Positions 8,553 through 17,137 of a DNA stretch of 64,000 nt are shown here, piece after piece. Source of the DNA: SZUA-320 sp963707875 (GTDB taxonomy: Bacteria > Gemmatimonadota > Gemmatimonadetes > Gemmatimonadales > GWC2-71-9); NCBI GenBank assembly GCA_963707875.1, contig CAVPRU010000001.1, positions 558,001 to 622,000 on the forward strand. The letters run 5' to 3'. The position numbers were made by a program, and so were the translations under genes. The notes below the pieces were generated by a model that had not been told where the DNA came from, ran no database searches, and saw only the letters and a program-made list of their open reading frames with translations. Numbering within the stretch: position 1 is the first letter of the stretch; each line of letters begins with the position of its first letter.

Positions 8553-10070
8553 ATGGCCAAGTTCTACCTCACCACCGCCATCGACTACTCCAACGGCGAT
8601 CCCCATCTGGGGCACGCCCTCGAGAAGGTCGGCGCCGACGCGATTGCCCGGTATCGGCGGCTCCGCGGCGACCAGGTCCACTTCCTCATGGGAATGGATG
8701 AACACGCCCAGAGCGTTATCCAGGCCGCAGCCGAACGAGGGATCACCCCCCAGGAGTGGGCGGACCAGATGGCGGATCGGTTCTCCCGCTTCTGGGACCG
8801 GCTCCACTGCAGCCACGATGACTGGATCCGGACCACGGAATCCCGACACCACATGGCGGTGCACGCCCTCTTCCGCCAGATCGTCGCACGGAACCCCGAG
8901 GACATCTACCTCGGCGAATATGAAGGGCGCTATTGCACCGGCTGTGAGGAGTACAAGCCCGACAGCCAGATCGCCGGCGGACGCTGCGTGGAACACCCCA
9001 CGCTCGAACTTCGCACGACCAGGGAAGAGAACCACTTCTTCCGGCTGAGCCGCTACCGGGACCAGCTCTACCAGCTCATTCAATCGGGAGACTTCAAGGT
9101 CGAACCGGCGATCCGCCGGAACGAGGTGCTTCGGCTCCTCGAACAGGGCCTGGAAGACATTTCGATCTCCCGATCGAAGTTCCCCTGGGGGATTCCCTTT
9201 CCTGACAGTCCCGGTCACACGGTTTACGTCTGGTTTGACGCGCTCATCAACTACCTCAGCGCCACCGGTTTCCCCGACCCGGGCCATGAGCGGCTGTGGC
9301 CAGCGGACTGGCACATCATCGGGAAGGGGATCACCCGGTTCCACTGCATCATCTGGCCCGCGATGCTGCTGGCGGCCGACCTCCCCCTCCCGCTGGGCGT
9401 CTGGGCCCACGGCTATGTCCAGTGGGAAGGCGCCAAGATGTCGAAGACCGCCGGCACCGCGGTGGATCTCGACGGGGCTATCGCCCGGCACGGCCCCGAA
9501 GCGCTCCGGTACTTCCTGTTGCGGGAAATCGGATACGAGCAGGACGGCAACTTTACCTGGGAGCGGTTCGACGAGCGCTACACCGCAGACCTGGCCGACG
9601 GACTCGGCAACCTGGTGTCCCGCTCCCTCGCCATGCTCGCCAAGTATCGCGACGGGGTCATTCCCGCTGGCCCCGACACCGGGCTGGACGAGACCGGCCG
9701 ATCGGTCCTGTCCCAGTACGCCGCCGCGATGGACCGCTTCGAACTGCGCGGGGCAGCCGAGACGGCCTGGTCATTGGTGGGCGCCGCCAACCAGTTCATT
9801 GTGCAGCGGGCACCGTGGGCCTTGGCCAAGGCCGGGCAGGCCGAAGAACTCGACCTGGTGCTGGCCGCGCTCGGCAGGTGTCTCTCCCGGCTGGCCATCA
9901 TGGCCGAACCGTTTCTTCCCGAGATCGCGACCGCGATCTGGACTTCCCTGGGGGCGGAAGGGCGGCCGGACGCCGCAGCCTGGGCCGCGGTGGACGATCC
10001 ACCGGTGGCGGGACTCCGGTCGATCAGGGCACCAATCCTGTTTCCCAAGCCGGAAACAGGACCCGATTAA
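8553..10070 (+). CDS. metG: Methionine--tRNA ligase
   Basis: Class I aminoacyl-tRNA synthetase, 505 residues. It has the HIGH-type motif HLGHALEK in a Rossmann fold beginning FYLTTAIDYSNGDPHLGH, a single zinc knuckle with CTGC around residue 129, the WFDALINYLSATG segment of the methionine pocket, and KMSKTAGT for ATP. The C-terminal domain is the anticodon-binding helical bundle; the optional tRNA-binding C-terminal domain is absent. It begins on the ATG immediately after the ricT stop codon TAG. Confidence 0.97.
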   Translation: MAKFYLTTAIDYSNGDPHLGHALEKVGADAIARYRRLRGDQVHFLMGMDEHAQSVIQAAAERGITPQEWADQMADRFSRFWDRLHCSHDDWIRTTESRHHMAVHALFRQIVARNPEDIYLGEYEGRYCTGCEEYKPDSQIAGGRCVEHPTLELRTTREENHFFRLSRYRDQLYQLIQSGDFKVEPAIRRNEVLRLLEQGLEDISISRSKFPWGIPFPDSPGHTVYVWFDALINYLSATGFPDPGHERLWPADWHIIGKGITRFHCIIWPAMLLAADLPLPLGVWAHGYVQWEGAKMSKTAGTAVDLDGAIARHGPEALRYFLLREIGYEQDGNFTWERFDERYTADLADGLGNLVSRSLAMLAKYRDGVIPAGPDTGLDETGRSVLSQYAAAMDRFELRGAAETAWSLVGAANQFIVQRAPWALAKAGQAEELDLVLAALGRCLSRLAIMAEPFLPEIATAIWTSLGAEGRPDAAAWAAVDDPPVAGLRSIRAPILFPKPETGPD

Positions 10071-10127
10071 CGCAGGCCAGTAGTCCAACCTATTTTATAG
10101 CAACGAGTTACGATACGAATCCGCAGG

Positions 10128-10156
10128 TTGACATCCCCCGGATACAGGAGCATATT
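10128..10156 (+). promoter_or_regulatory. Putative sigma-70 promoter for the M23 peptidase gene
   Basis: TTGACA (10128-10133), 17-nt spacer, CATATT (10151-10156), in the 157-bp gap between metG and the peptidase gene. The rest of the gap holds nothing else I recognise. Confidence 0.5.
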
Positions 10157-10227
10157 GCGGCATCGTCGACGCCCCACCGGGCGGCGCGAACCGTCCCAAC
10201 CCTGGTCACATCCCACCCAGGTTGCCC

Positions 10228-11148
10228 GTGCCCGAGCGCCGCTGGAGAATCCTGTTCGTCCCTCACGGCTCCGCCGCTTCGCGGGTGCTTGAGGTGTCGC
10301 AGACAGCACTCCGAATTGCGGCCAGCCTCGTCATCACCGGGGTGGCGGTCGTCTTCCTGATTGGATATGCCGCGCTGTCGAAGGGCGTGGACGTAGTGCG
10401 GCACGACCTGCTGGAGACCGAGAATCAGCGACTGGCAGCCGAGTTGGGCCGGATGGAGAGTCGGGTTGGCGCGCTGACCGACACCCTGGGCACCATCGAG
10501 GCCCAGGAAACCCGGATTCGCCTGTTGGCCAACCTCAGCCCGCTCGATGAGGACCTGCACGACGCCGGGATCGGTGGCCCGGCCGGATCGACCGTGCCCG
10601 GCAACGGCAGCTCGCCGCTCGTCTCCAGAGCGCGAACCAGTCGGGTCGATCTCAACACCCTGATCCGCCGGGCCAATCTCCTGGCCTGGTCGTTCCGCGA
10701 GGCGGCAGAGAGCCTGAGCTCCCACACCGACCGGCTGGAAGCCACACCGTCCATCATGCCGACCAGCGGCTGGCTGTCGAGTGCCTTTTCCTCGATGAGG
10801 ACTCATCCGGTGCTGCACGTCGCCCGTCCCCATGAGGGGATTGACGTGACGGCACCAGCGGGGACCCCGATCGAAGCCCCGGCGACGGGCACCGTGGTCA
10901 AGGCGGGTTGGGAGAACGGCTACGGAAACATGGTCGAGATCGACCACGGCTACGGGATCGTCACCCTGTATGCCCACGCCAGCCGACTGGTCGTCCAGCG
11001 CGGTCAGCGGGTCCAGCGCGGCCAGGTCATCGGGTTCGTGGGACGAACCGGGCTCGCCGTGGGACCGCACCTCCACTATGAGGTGCACGTCAACGGCCAC
11101 CCGGTCAATCCGCTGCGTTACATCCTCCCCGACGTGATCGCCGACTAG
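10228..11148 (+). CDS. M23 family metallopeptidase (peptidoglycan endopeptidase-like), membrane anchored
   Basis: A 306-residue protein from a GTG at 10228 (a TTG six bases earlier is possible; the AGG at 10219-10221 spaces better to the GTG). One transmembrane helix (about residues 28-48) is followed by a coiled-coil segment (about 52-90), a linker, and a C-terminal LytM/M23 domain. Zinc ligands are visible as HEGID and HLHYEVHVNG (HxH), with the GNMVEIDHGYGIVTLYAHAS core between them. Proteins of this design cleave cross-links in peptidoglycan or act as shape and division factors. Its TAG overlaps the lemA stop on the opposite strand within one CTAG. Confidence 0.88.
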   Translation: MPERRWRILFVPHGSAASRVLEVSQTALRIAASLVITGVAVVFLIGYAALSKGVDVVRHDLLETENQRLAAELGRMESRVGALTDTLGTIEAQETRIRLLANLSPLDEDLHDAGIGGPAGSTVPGNGSSPLVSRARTSRVDLNTLIRRANLLAWSFREAAESLSSHTDRLEATPSIMPTSGWLSSAFSSMRTHPVLHVARPHEGIDVTAPAGTPIEAPATGTVVKAGWENGYGNMVEIDHGYGIVTLYAHASRLVVQRGQRVQRGQVIGFVGRTGLAVGPHLHYEVHVNGHPVNPLRYILPDVIAD

Positions 11149-11714
11149 AACTTGACCTTGGGCGTTTCGGCCGCCGCCTCGCTGGACAATTCGAAGTAGC
11201 TCCTCGGCGTCGACATCCCGAACAGCTTGGCAGTCAGGTTGTAGGGGAACTGCCGGACGTAGCTGTTGTAGCTCTCCACCGCCTGGTTGAAGTCCTGCCG
11301 CGCCACCGCGATGCGATTCTCCGTCCCTTCCAGCTGATCCTGCAGCGACCGGAAGTTCGCATCGGACTTGATCTCGGGATACGCCTCGGCGATCGCCAGG
11401 AGCCTCCCCAGGGCGCCAGTCAGCGCCTGGTTGGCCTCGGCCATTTCGCCAAAGTTGCCGGTCTGCACGGCGCCCGACAGCCGGGCCCTGGCGTCCGCCA
11501 CCCCGACGTACACGGTGGACTCCTGGCGGGCAAACCCCTTGACGGTTTCCACCAGGTTGGGGATCAGGTCGGCACGCCGCTGCAGCTGGACCTTGATCTG
11601 GCTGCCGCCCTGGTTGACCGCCTCATCCCGCTGCTGGATGGTGTTGTAACCGCACCCGGTGAGTCCGAGGACCAGTCCCCCCACCAGCAGTATCCGTCCA
11701 GGAAATCGCATCAT
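11145..11714 (-). CDS. LemA family lipoprotein
   Basis: A 189-residue protein starting at ATG 11714, which sits in an ATGA overlap with the upstream gene and has GGAGA 3 nt before it; a second ATG follows at once. The signal peptide ends in a lipobox, LGLTGC. The LemA core is clear: YNTIQQRDEAVNQ, RRADLIPNLVETVKGFA, then two long helices, ending ...FPYNLTAKLFGM. LemA proteins lie at the membrane and often sit beside TPM-domain proteins, as they do here; their biochemical role is unresolved. This is the last gene of a three-gene minus-strand set. Confidence 0.93.
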   Translation of the reverse strand: MMRFPGRILLVGGLVLGLTGCGYNTIQQRDEAVNQGGSQIKVQLQRRADLIPNLVETVKGFARQESTVYVGVADARARLSGAVQTGNFGEMAEANQALTGALGRLLAIAEAYPEIKSDANFRSLQDQLEGTENRIAVARQDFNQAVESYNSYVRQFPYNLTAKLFGMSTPRSYFELSSEAAAETPKVKF

Positions 11715-12430
11715 CGGTCTCCAGTCTGAAAGTGATCCACAAACCGCGTCACCGCGGTCACCGCCTGCAGGTACACTTCGAATTGTGGCGCCGGGCACGA
11801 CCAGGTCCGGTCCCGGCGATGGGCCAGCAGTGGGCTCAGACCCTCCACCGGCATGCCAAACCGGGCCGCCGCCGCCGCGAGCATGGCCTCATCGTCCCCG
11901 GGCTGTGCCAGGCCACTGAGCACCAGCGCCACCCGGAGCAGGACCCGGAACGAACCGACAGTGGTGGCCGCGACCCGCCCGAGCTGTTGCGGGTCCCCGG
12001 TGGCGAGGGCGTACTCGTGCTGCAGTCGGAGCACCTTGCCGCGGAGTTCCCGCTCCAGGGCGCGCCGCAAGTCGGTCGGCTCCACGCGCAGCCCGCCGAG
12101 CGGGTCCTCCCCCGCGACCACCCGGTAGGCCTGGCGCATGTCGGTGATCTCGACCGGGAAGACGTCGGCGGCGCGAGCCCATGCTTCGCGGTCGAACAGC
12201 AGGGGTGGCACCTGACTCGACTCCGTGAACCGGGCCAGCGCCCCGCCGAGCGCCGCGAGCCTTGGCAGGGTCACCCCCGGGACCACCACCAGCAGGTTGA
12301 CATCGGAGCGCCCCTCCAGGAAGTCGCCCCGCACCACGGAACCCCAGACCACCGCCTGAAGCCCGCCTGGAAACACCAGCGCCGCCTCGGCGAGGAAGGT
12401 GTCGATCTCCCGCCCTCGTTCCTGGTTCAT
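11711..12430 (-). CDS. Nucleotidyltransferase-fold protein between TPM and LemA genes
   Basis: A 239-residue soluble protein without signal peptide. The start ATG (12430) overlaps the TPM gene stop as ATGA, and its own stop overlaps the lemA start as ATGA. Residues 20-50 read AVVWGSVVRGDFLEGRSDVNLLVVV, in which GSVVRGDF...SDVNLLV matches the Pol-beta/MNT nucleotidyltransferase pattern GSxxRG...SDxDL, but the second acidic residue is Asn rather than Asp. The remainder is helical. The substituted Asn suggests reduced or lost catalysis, which is inference. Tight coupling on both sides says it works with the TPM and LemA proteins. Confidence 0.72.
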   Translation of the reverse strand: MNQERGREIDTFLAEAALVFPGGLQAVVWGSVVRGDFLEGRSDVNLLVVVPGVTLPRLAALGGALARFTESSQVPPLLFDREAWARAADVFPVEITDMRQAYRVVAGEDPLGGLRVEPTDLRRALERELRGKVLRLQHEYALATGDPQQLGRVAATTVGSFRVLLRVALVLSGLAQPGDDEAMLAAAAARFGMPVEGLSPLLAHRRDRTWSCPAPQFEVYLQAVTAVTRFVDHFQTGDR

Positions 12431-13269
12431 CAGAACCTCCCGCCGGCGCCACCGCCGCTGAAGCCTCCGCCACCCCCGAAGCCACCGAATCCGCCGCCAC
12501 CACCACCGCCGAACCCACCGCCGAACCCACCACTCATGCCGCCCCCGAAGCCACCCCCCCACCAGGAGTCATGCCCCCGACGCCGACGCCGGTCCTTTCC
12601 CTTCCCCTGATCCGCCTGGGCGGCGGCCCTCGCCACGACGAAGATCACGATGATCACCAGCACGATCACCAGGATGGCGAGCAATCCCGACCCCCCGCCA
12701 GGTTCCTCGGGCTCCTCCGCCACCGAACCCGGATTCACTGCTGCTTCGATGCGCCGGGCCAGAAGATCCACCCCCAGCACCAGCCCCTCGCCGAGCTTCC
12801 GGTCCGCCAGCAGCGGGATCATCCGATCGCGGATCCGGCCGGCCGAGGCGTCGGTGACGATCCCCTCCAGCCCCTTCCCCGTTGCGATGAAGAGGTGCCC
12901 GGAGTTGGCGTCTCCGGCCCGACGCGGGACCAGCAGCACGACCAGGCCGGCGTTCCGAGTCGGATCGCCCGCCTCCGCTTCCGCACCGACCCCCCACCGT
13001 CGCCCGATGGCCACCGCGACATCGACCGGCGGGTAGTCCCCGATCGTCGGGAGGGTAACTACGGCGATCTCCGCACCGGTGGACGCCTTGAGCTGCTCAA
13101 TCCGGGCGGTCAACTGTGCCACCACGGTTCGATCGAGGACCCCGGCCAGATCGGTCACGAACCCGGTCGGACGCCCGGGGAAGTACCGGGTCGGCCCCTG
13201 CTGGGCGCCCACCAGGGCGACCGCCCCGAGTTGAAGCCCGAGCGCGAGACGGGTAGCTTTCTGCCCCAC
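12430..13269 (-). CDS. TPM-domain membrane protein with glycine-rich tail
   Basis: From a GTG at 13269 (GGAGG just upstream; the longer reading would run into the divergent gene) this is 279 residues: signal peptide (to about residue 23), a TPM/DUF477 domain (FVTDLAGVLDRTVVAQL, TGAEIAVVTL, GLVVLLVPR, FIATGKGLEG), one transmembrane helix (about 196-216), then a basic stretch and a tail made almost only of Gly and Phe. This is the YgcG-like layout. TPM proteins are linked to membrane protein quality control and occur beside lemA. First gene of the TPM-nucleotidyltransferase-LemA set. The Gly/Phe tail gives a GC-rich repeat at 12432-12560. Confidence 0.88.
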   Translation of the reverse strand: MGQKATRLALGLQLGAVALVGAQQGPTRYFPGRPTGFVTDLAGVLDRTVVAQLTARIEQLKASTGAEIAVVTLPTIGDYPPVDVAVAIGRRWGVGAEAEAGDPTRNAGLVVLLVPRRAGDANSGHLFIATGKGLEGIVTDASAGRIRDRMIPLLADRKLGEGLVLGVDLLARRIEAAVNPGSVAEEPEEPGGGSGLLAILVIVLVIIVIFVVARAAAQADQGKGKDRRRRRGHDSWWGGGFGGGMSGGFGGGFGGGGGGGFGGFGGGGGFSGGGAGGRF

Positions 13270-13291
13270 GATCCTCCAACCTGGCGTTCTG

Positions 13292-14005
13292 GTGCCCCGA
13301 TCCACGCCCATCCTCCTTGCCGCCCTGTCCCTTGCCGCCTGCGGTCAGGAACGGGTGACCGTGCAGGTGCTGATCCCCAGCGAATACGGGGTGGAGACTC
13401 CGGTGGCCGGCATCCGGCTCACCTTTCTCCCGTACGATCGTGACAGCGTGCTCACCGCGCTGGAAAGCCGGTTCGCCACGCCACGCCCTGATACGAGTCG
13501 ACTCGACAGCCTGTTTCAGGCCTTCCGGGAACCGTTCGGCGGCTACCTCCGCCTGGCCGCCCACTACGAACGCGTCACCCGGACTCGAGACTCGCTGGCG
13601 GAAGCCGGAGCGGGCCCTGCGTCACTCCAGCCACTGGTCGATTCGCTGGCGCGATTGGCGCCTGGCGTGGCAGCGGCACGGCGCGATCTCGACCGGGTCC
13701 GCACCCTGATGCCGGCGGCCGAATCGCTTCGCGCCCGGCTGGCGGCGTGGGAAGAGAGCGCTTCGCAGGACTACGACAGTGTGGCCCGGTACCTGATCCG
13801 CCAGAGCATCCGCGACGTCGTGACCGATTCCACCGACGCCGGGGGCTGGCGCACGGTCAAACTCAAGCGGGGCACCTGGTGGCTCTACGTCCGGGCCATC
13901 AACGTCAACGACCCCAACGCCCAGTGGTACTGGAATGTCCCGGTGGTCGGAGACACGATCATCCTATCCCCGGCCAACGGCCGGAGCCGGTGGAGACTCA
14001 AATGA
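13292..14005 (+). CDS. Predicted lipoprotein of unknown function
   Basis: A 237-residue protein from GTG 13292, ending in an ATGA overlap with the thioredoxin-fold gene. The signal peptide has the lipobox LSLAAC. The mature part starts with a beta-rich segment (VTVQVLIPSEYGVETPVAGIRLTFLPYDR), continues with about 110 residues of charged helix rich in Arg, Asp and Ser with coiled-coil character, and ends in a short beta region containing GTWWLYVRAINVND. I do not recognise the family. The layout suggests a periplasm-facing anchored protein acting with the downstream DsbA-like protein. Only 22 bp separate its start from that of the divergent TPM gene, so its promoter must lie inside that gene. 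Confidence 0.75.
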   Translation: MPRSTPILLAALSLAACGQERVTVQVLIPSEYGVETPVAGIRLTFLPYDRDSVLTALESRFATPRPDTSRLDSLFQAFREPFGGYLRLAAHYERVTRTRDSLAEAGAGPASLQPLVDSLARLAPGVAAARRDLDRVRTLMPAAESLRARLAAWEESASQDYDSVARYLIRQSIRDVVTDSTDAGGWRTVKLKRGTWWLYVRAINVNDPNAQWYWNVPVVGDTIILSPANGRSRWRLK

Positions 14006-14613
14006 CCCGGATGGCCTGCCTCGCCCTCGCGCTCACCCTTGCGGCCGGTACCGTCGCGGCCCAGCAGGACCCGATTGCCGCCCGGACCAAGGGCTCGGCC
14101 ACCGCGCCCGTCACGGTGTACGAAATGTCCGACTTTCAGTGCCCGTTCTGCCGGCGTCATGCCATCGAGACGTTCCCCGAACTGGAGCGCGAGTACATCG
14201 CGACCGGAAAGGTCAAATGGGTCTTCATCAACTTCCCGCTGAGTGGGATTCACCCCAACGCGGTGGCGGCGGCCGAGCTGGCGATGTGCTCGGGCCGGCA
14301 GGGGAAGTTCTGGGAAGCCCACGACCTGCTCTACCTCCACCAGGCAGTATGGGCTCCCCTGGAAAACCCGGGCCCGTTCCTGCTCTCGCTCGGTGACTCG
14401 CTCCGCCTGACGAAGCCCAAGCTGGCCAGCTGCCTGGAGAAGCAGGAAACCCGGGAGGAAGTCCGCCTGGACTCCCAGGGCGCTTCCCGGGCCGGGGCCC
14501 GGAGCACGCCGACGTTCTGGATTGAAGGGGGGATGATGACCGGGACGCACCCCACCGCGGTCTTCCGGCAGGTCCTCGACTCGATTTACCTGGCCAAGAC
14601 CCGCAAGCCCTGA
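14002..14613 (+). CDS. DsbA-like thioredoxin-fold protein, exported
   Basis: A 203-residue protein. The ATG at 14002 overlaps the upstream TGA. Signal peptide to about VAAQQ (residue 21). The thioredoxin fold opens with APVTVYEMSDFQCPFCRRHA, giving a CPFC active site in the DsbA/BdbD-like (Thioredoxin_4) family; the cis-Pro loop is ARSTPTFWI. Two further cysteines (AMCSGR and ASCLEK) may form a structural pair. It should act in the periplasm as a thiol oxidase or isomerase. Translational coupling to the lipoprotein suggests that protein, which has few cysteines, is a partner rather than a substrate. Confidence 0.9.
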   Translation: MTRMACLALALTLAAGTVAAQQDPIAARTKGSATAPVTVYEMSDFQCPFCRRHAIETFPELEREYIATGKVKWVFINFPLSGIHPNAVAAAELAMCSGRQGKFWEAHDLLYLHQAVWAPLENPGPFLLSLGDSLRLTKPKLASCLEKQETREEVRLDSQGASRAGARSTPTFWIEGGMMTGTHPTAVFRQVLDSIYLAKTRKP

Positions 14614-14631
14614 GCTCGACGCGCGCGATCG

Positions 14632-15363
14632 CTACACCAGCATGAGAAAGACGTCGTACAGGGCGTGGCTCCAGGCCGCAACCCCAAAGCCGCGCACCAG
14701 GTAGAGTCCGCTGAAGAGCAGCCCCGCAATCGCTCGAAAGGTGAATGAACCCAGTTGCCAGGGGTCGCCATACGGCCCGACGTAGTGGAAGGCCGAGAAG
14801 ACCAGCGCCCCGAGGACCGCGGCAAAGACCCCCGCCGGAACCGGCTTCCAGCGAAACCCCTTCGACGCCAGCGCGACCAGCCCCGACACGAGGACCACCC
14901 GGAACAGCAGTTCCTCGTAGATGCCGGCCCCGAGCGAAACCATGAGCTGGGTCGGCAGATCGAACTGGGCCATGGCACCCCCCTGGATCGACAGCAGGCG
15001 CCCCTCCAGCAGCAGTCCGGTGAGGGCGCTGGCCACCCCGCCGAGCAGCAATCCGTACCCCGCGCTCTCGGCCAGCATCAGGCCGAAGGCCCGGAGCCGC
15101 GGCGTCCCGTTCCGGTGCACATCCCGCAGCACCAGCCAACCTCCCGCGCCGACCACCACCAGGGTGAAGATCGTCAGGCCGTGGCGGCCACCCAGCAGCA
15201 CGAAGAGGCTCTTGAGCAGGACATCGGCCCCATTCCGAATCCCGCTGTGCCCTCCGCCACCCAGCAACCAGGCCAGCGCCTCGTACCCCAGCAACAGCGG
15301 GAGCGCGAACAGCAGGCTGTAGCGCGGGGCGGTCGTGTCAGCGAAGTATCGGAAACGGGCCAT
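14632..15363 (-). CDS. CPBP family intramembrane metalloprotease
   Basis: A 243-residue integral membrane protein with about seven hydrophobic segments. The Abi/CAAX-protease signature is intact: EELLFR near residue 162, FSAFHYVGPYG (FxxxH) near 204 and SHALYD near 234, which together supply the Glu and His residues of the family's active site. Members process prenylated proteins in eukaryotes and have varied roles in bacteria. The gene is convergent with the DsbA-like gene (18-bp gap) and divergent from waaA. Substrate unknown. Confidence 0.88.
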   Translation of the reverse strand: MARFRYFADTTAPRYSLLFALPLLLGYEALAWLLGGGGHSGIRNGADVLLKSLFVLLGGRHGLTIFTLVVVGAGGWLVLRDVHRNGTPRLRAFGLMLAESAGYGLLLGGVASALTGLLLEGRLLSIQGGAMAQFDLPTQLMVSLGAGIYEELLFRVVLVSGLVALASKGFRWKPVPAGVFAAVLGALVFSAFHYVGPYGDPWQLGSFTFRAIAGLLFSGLYLVRGFGVAAWSHALYDVFLMLV

Positions 15364-15422
15364 CGCCGGATCGTATCGGAAGCACCCCTGATCGGCAAGC
15401 CGGTCTAGATTACCCGGCAGTC

Positions 15423-16766
15423 ATGCTCCCCTCTGCAAGCTACCGCGCGCTCGCCGGACTGGCCGGAGCCCTGATCCCGCTCGCCGCTCGATGGAGTCCT
15501 CGGCTGTCCCAAGGACACCTCGGCCGGAGCCGCAGCCTGGCCGGCTTTCTGGAGTGGGCCCGAAGCGGCCGCGACCCGAGTCGTCCGCTGATCTGGTGGC
15601 ACGCTCCCTCGGTGGGGGAGGGACGCCAGGCGGAAGCCGTGCTGGTGCGGGTCCGGGAGCGGCGTCCGGATTGGCAACTCGCCTTCACTCACTTCAGTCC
15701 CTCCGCGGAGCAGCTGGCAGCCGGTCTCCCGGTCGACGTCACCGGGTATCTCCCCTGGGACACGCCCGGCCCGGTGGGGCAACTGGTCGGAGCCCTGCAG
15801 CCGAGCGCCCTGGTCTTCGCCAAGTTGGACCTGTGGCCGGAACTGGCGGGACAGACCGCGGCCAGCGGTGCGGCCGTGGCGATGGTGGCCGCCACGGTGA
15901 GCCGGCGAAGCGGTCGGACCCGCTGGCCGGCCCGACAACTCACTCGATCCGGATACGCGACGGTGGCCGCGGCGGGGGCCATCGCCGCCGAAGACGCCGG
16001 CCGACTCGCCCAGCTCGGGGTTCACCCGGACCGGATCCGGGTGACCGGAGACCCCCGCGCCGACAGCGTCGCCGATGGGGTTGCCCGAGTGGATCGGGGA
16101 GATCCCCTCCTCGCGCTGGGCAGCCCGGAGACGCTGGTGGCCGGGTCGACCTGGCCGGAGGACGAGGACGTGGTCCTCGGGGCCCTTGCCCGACTCCGGG
16201 CAACCGGCCATCGGGGAGCCCGCGTGATCCTGGCACCGCATCAGCCCACACCAGACCATCTGCGTCGCGTCGAAATGCAAGCCCATCGGCACCGGCTGAC
16301 CATCCACCGGCTCGGTGCGATAACGCTCGGCGGTCCGGAATCACCGGGAGCCGCAGGGCCCGATGTGATCCTCGTCGACCGGCTGGGCATCCTGGCCACC
16401 TTGTACGGGGCGGGTGGCCTGGCCTATGTGGGAGGTGGGTTCGGTCGGGCCGGTCTGCATTCGGTGCTGGAGCCGGCGGCCTGGAGTCGCCCGGTGCTGT
16501 TCGGACCCCACTGGGACGGGAGCCGTGACGCCGAGTCGTTGCTTGCTGTGGGGGGGGGCCGGGCACTCACGGCCGGCGGCGGGGCCGTCGCTCAACTGGC
16601 GGGCGCATGGTTGGAATGGACCTCAGGGGCCGGCCCGGCCGCTGGACGACTGGCCCGTCAGGTGGTGGAGGCAGGCATCGGTTCCGCGGAACGCAACGCG
16701 GAACTGGTGATCGAATTGGTCGAGCGTAAGCCCCGGGGGGCGAGCGACTACCTGGGCGGCGGCTGA
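15423..16766 (+). CDS. waaA: 3-deoxy-D-manno-octulosonic acid transferase
   Basis: Kdo transferase (KdtA), 447 residues; it adds Kdo to lipid A at the inner membrane, so the organism makes at least Kdo-lipid A. Visible family features: an N-terminal hydrophobic segment, WWHAPSVGEGRQAEAVL (the catalytic Glu region), DLWPELAGQTAASGAAVAMVAATVS, TGDPRADSVAD, and the GT-B C-terminal half with LIVDRLGILATLYGAGGLAYVGGGFGRAGLHSVLEPAAW, seen over about residues 320-360. It starts at ATG 15423. A TAGATT at 15406-15411 could be a -10 giving a near-leaderless message. Its last 19 bases overlap the convergent lipoprotein gene. Confidence 0.93.
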   Translation: MLPSASYRALAGLAGALIPLAARWSPRLSQGHLGRSRSLAGFLEWARSGRDPSRPLIWWHAPSVGEGRQAEAVLVRVRERRPDWQLAFTHFSPSAEQLAAGLPVDVTGYLPWDTPGPVGQLVGALQPSALVFAKLDLWPELAGQTAASGAAVAMVAATVSRRSGRTRWPARQLTRSGYATVAAAGAIAAEDAGRLAQLGVHPDRIRVTGDPRADSVADGVARVDRGDPLLALGSPETLVAGSTWPEDEDVVLGALARLRATGHRGARVILAPHQPTPDHLRRVEMQAHRHRLTIHRLGAITLGGPESPGAAGPDVILVDRLGILATLYGAGGLAYVGGGFGRAGLHSVLEPAAWSRPVLFGPHWDGSRDAESLLAVGGGRALTAGGGAVAQLAGAWLEWTSGAGPAAGRLARQVVEAGIGSAERNAELVIELVERKPRGASDYLGGG

Positions 16767-17137
16767 TCCACCACCACGCCCTCGAACACGACGGTGCGGG
16801 GGACGATCAATCCGGCGGTGAGAACAGTGATGAGCAGGTCGGAGAATCGGCTCTTGAGAGTGATCTTGACGTTGGCCACCGACTTGCCGCCCAGCAGCTG
16901 ACCCGACAGGGCCTTGGGCATCGACGCCTGGGCCAGGGTGAAGATCCCCCACATCGCGTGGACGCTGGTGGCCTTGACCTGGAACGGATCCCCTTCAACC
17001 GGCTTCCCCGCCTCGGCTCCCATCACCACCGGCACCCCGAGTTCGGTTGCGTCAAACCGCTCGGCACAGCCGGTCCCGGCGAGGAGCAGCAACAGGATCC
17101 CGAGCGCGTGTCGTCCCACGGGCAGACTCCCAGTCAT
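16748..17137 (-). CDS. Small lipoprotein, Bor-like
   Basis: A 129-residue protein starting in an ATGA overlap with the upstream barrel gene. The signal peptide ends in the lipobox LAGTGC. After a short linker comes a compact domain containing HAMWGIFTLAQ and, near the end, LLITVLTAGLIVPRTVVFEG, which resembles the 'lt.Giy.Prtv' end of Bor/Iss-type lipoproteins. The similarity is by eye and weak. It is the last gene of a minus-strand run that continues from the ATP synthase genes, and it overlaps waaA tail to tail. Confidence 0.6.
   Translation of the reverse strand: MTGSLPVGRHALGILLLLLAGTGCAERFDATELGVPVVMGAEAGKPVEGDPFQVKATSVHAMWGIFTLAQASMPKALSGQLLGGKSVANVKITLKSRFSDLLITVLTAGLIVPRTVVFEGVVVDQPPPR

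Noticed and set aside
12432..12560. Tandem repeat of GGNGGN units that could suggest a CRISPR-like or VNTR array
   Set aside because: It encodes the Gly/Phe tail of the TPM protein; no spacers and no repeat of fixed length.
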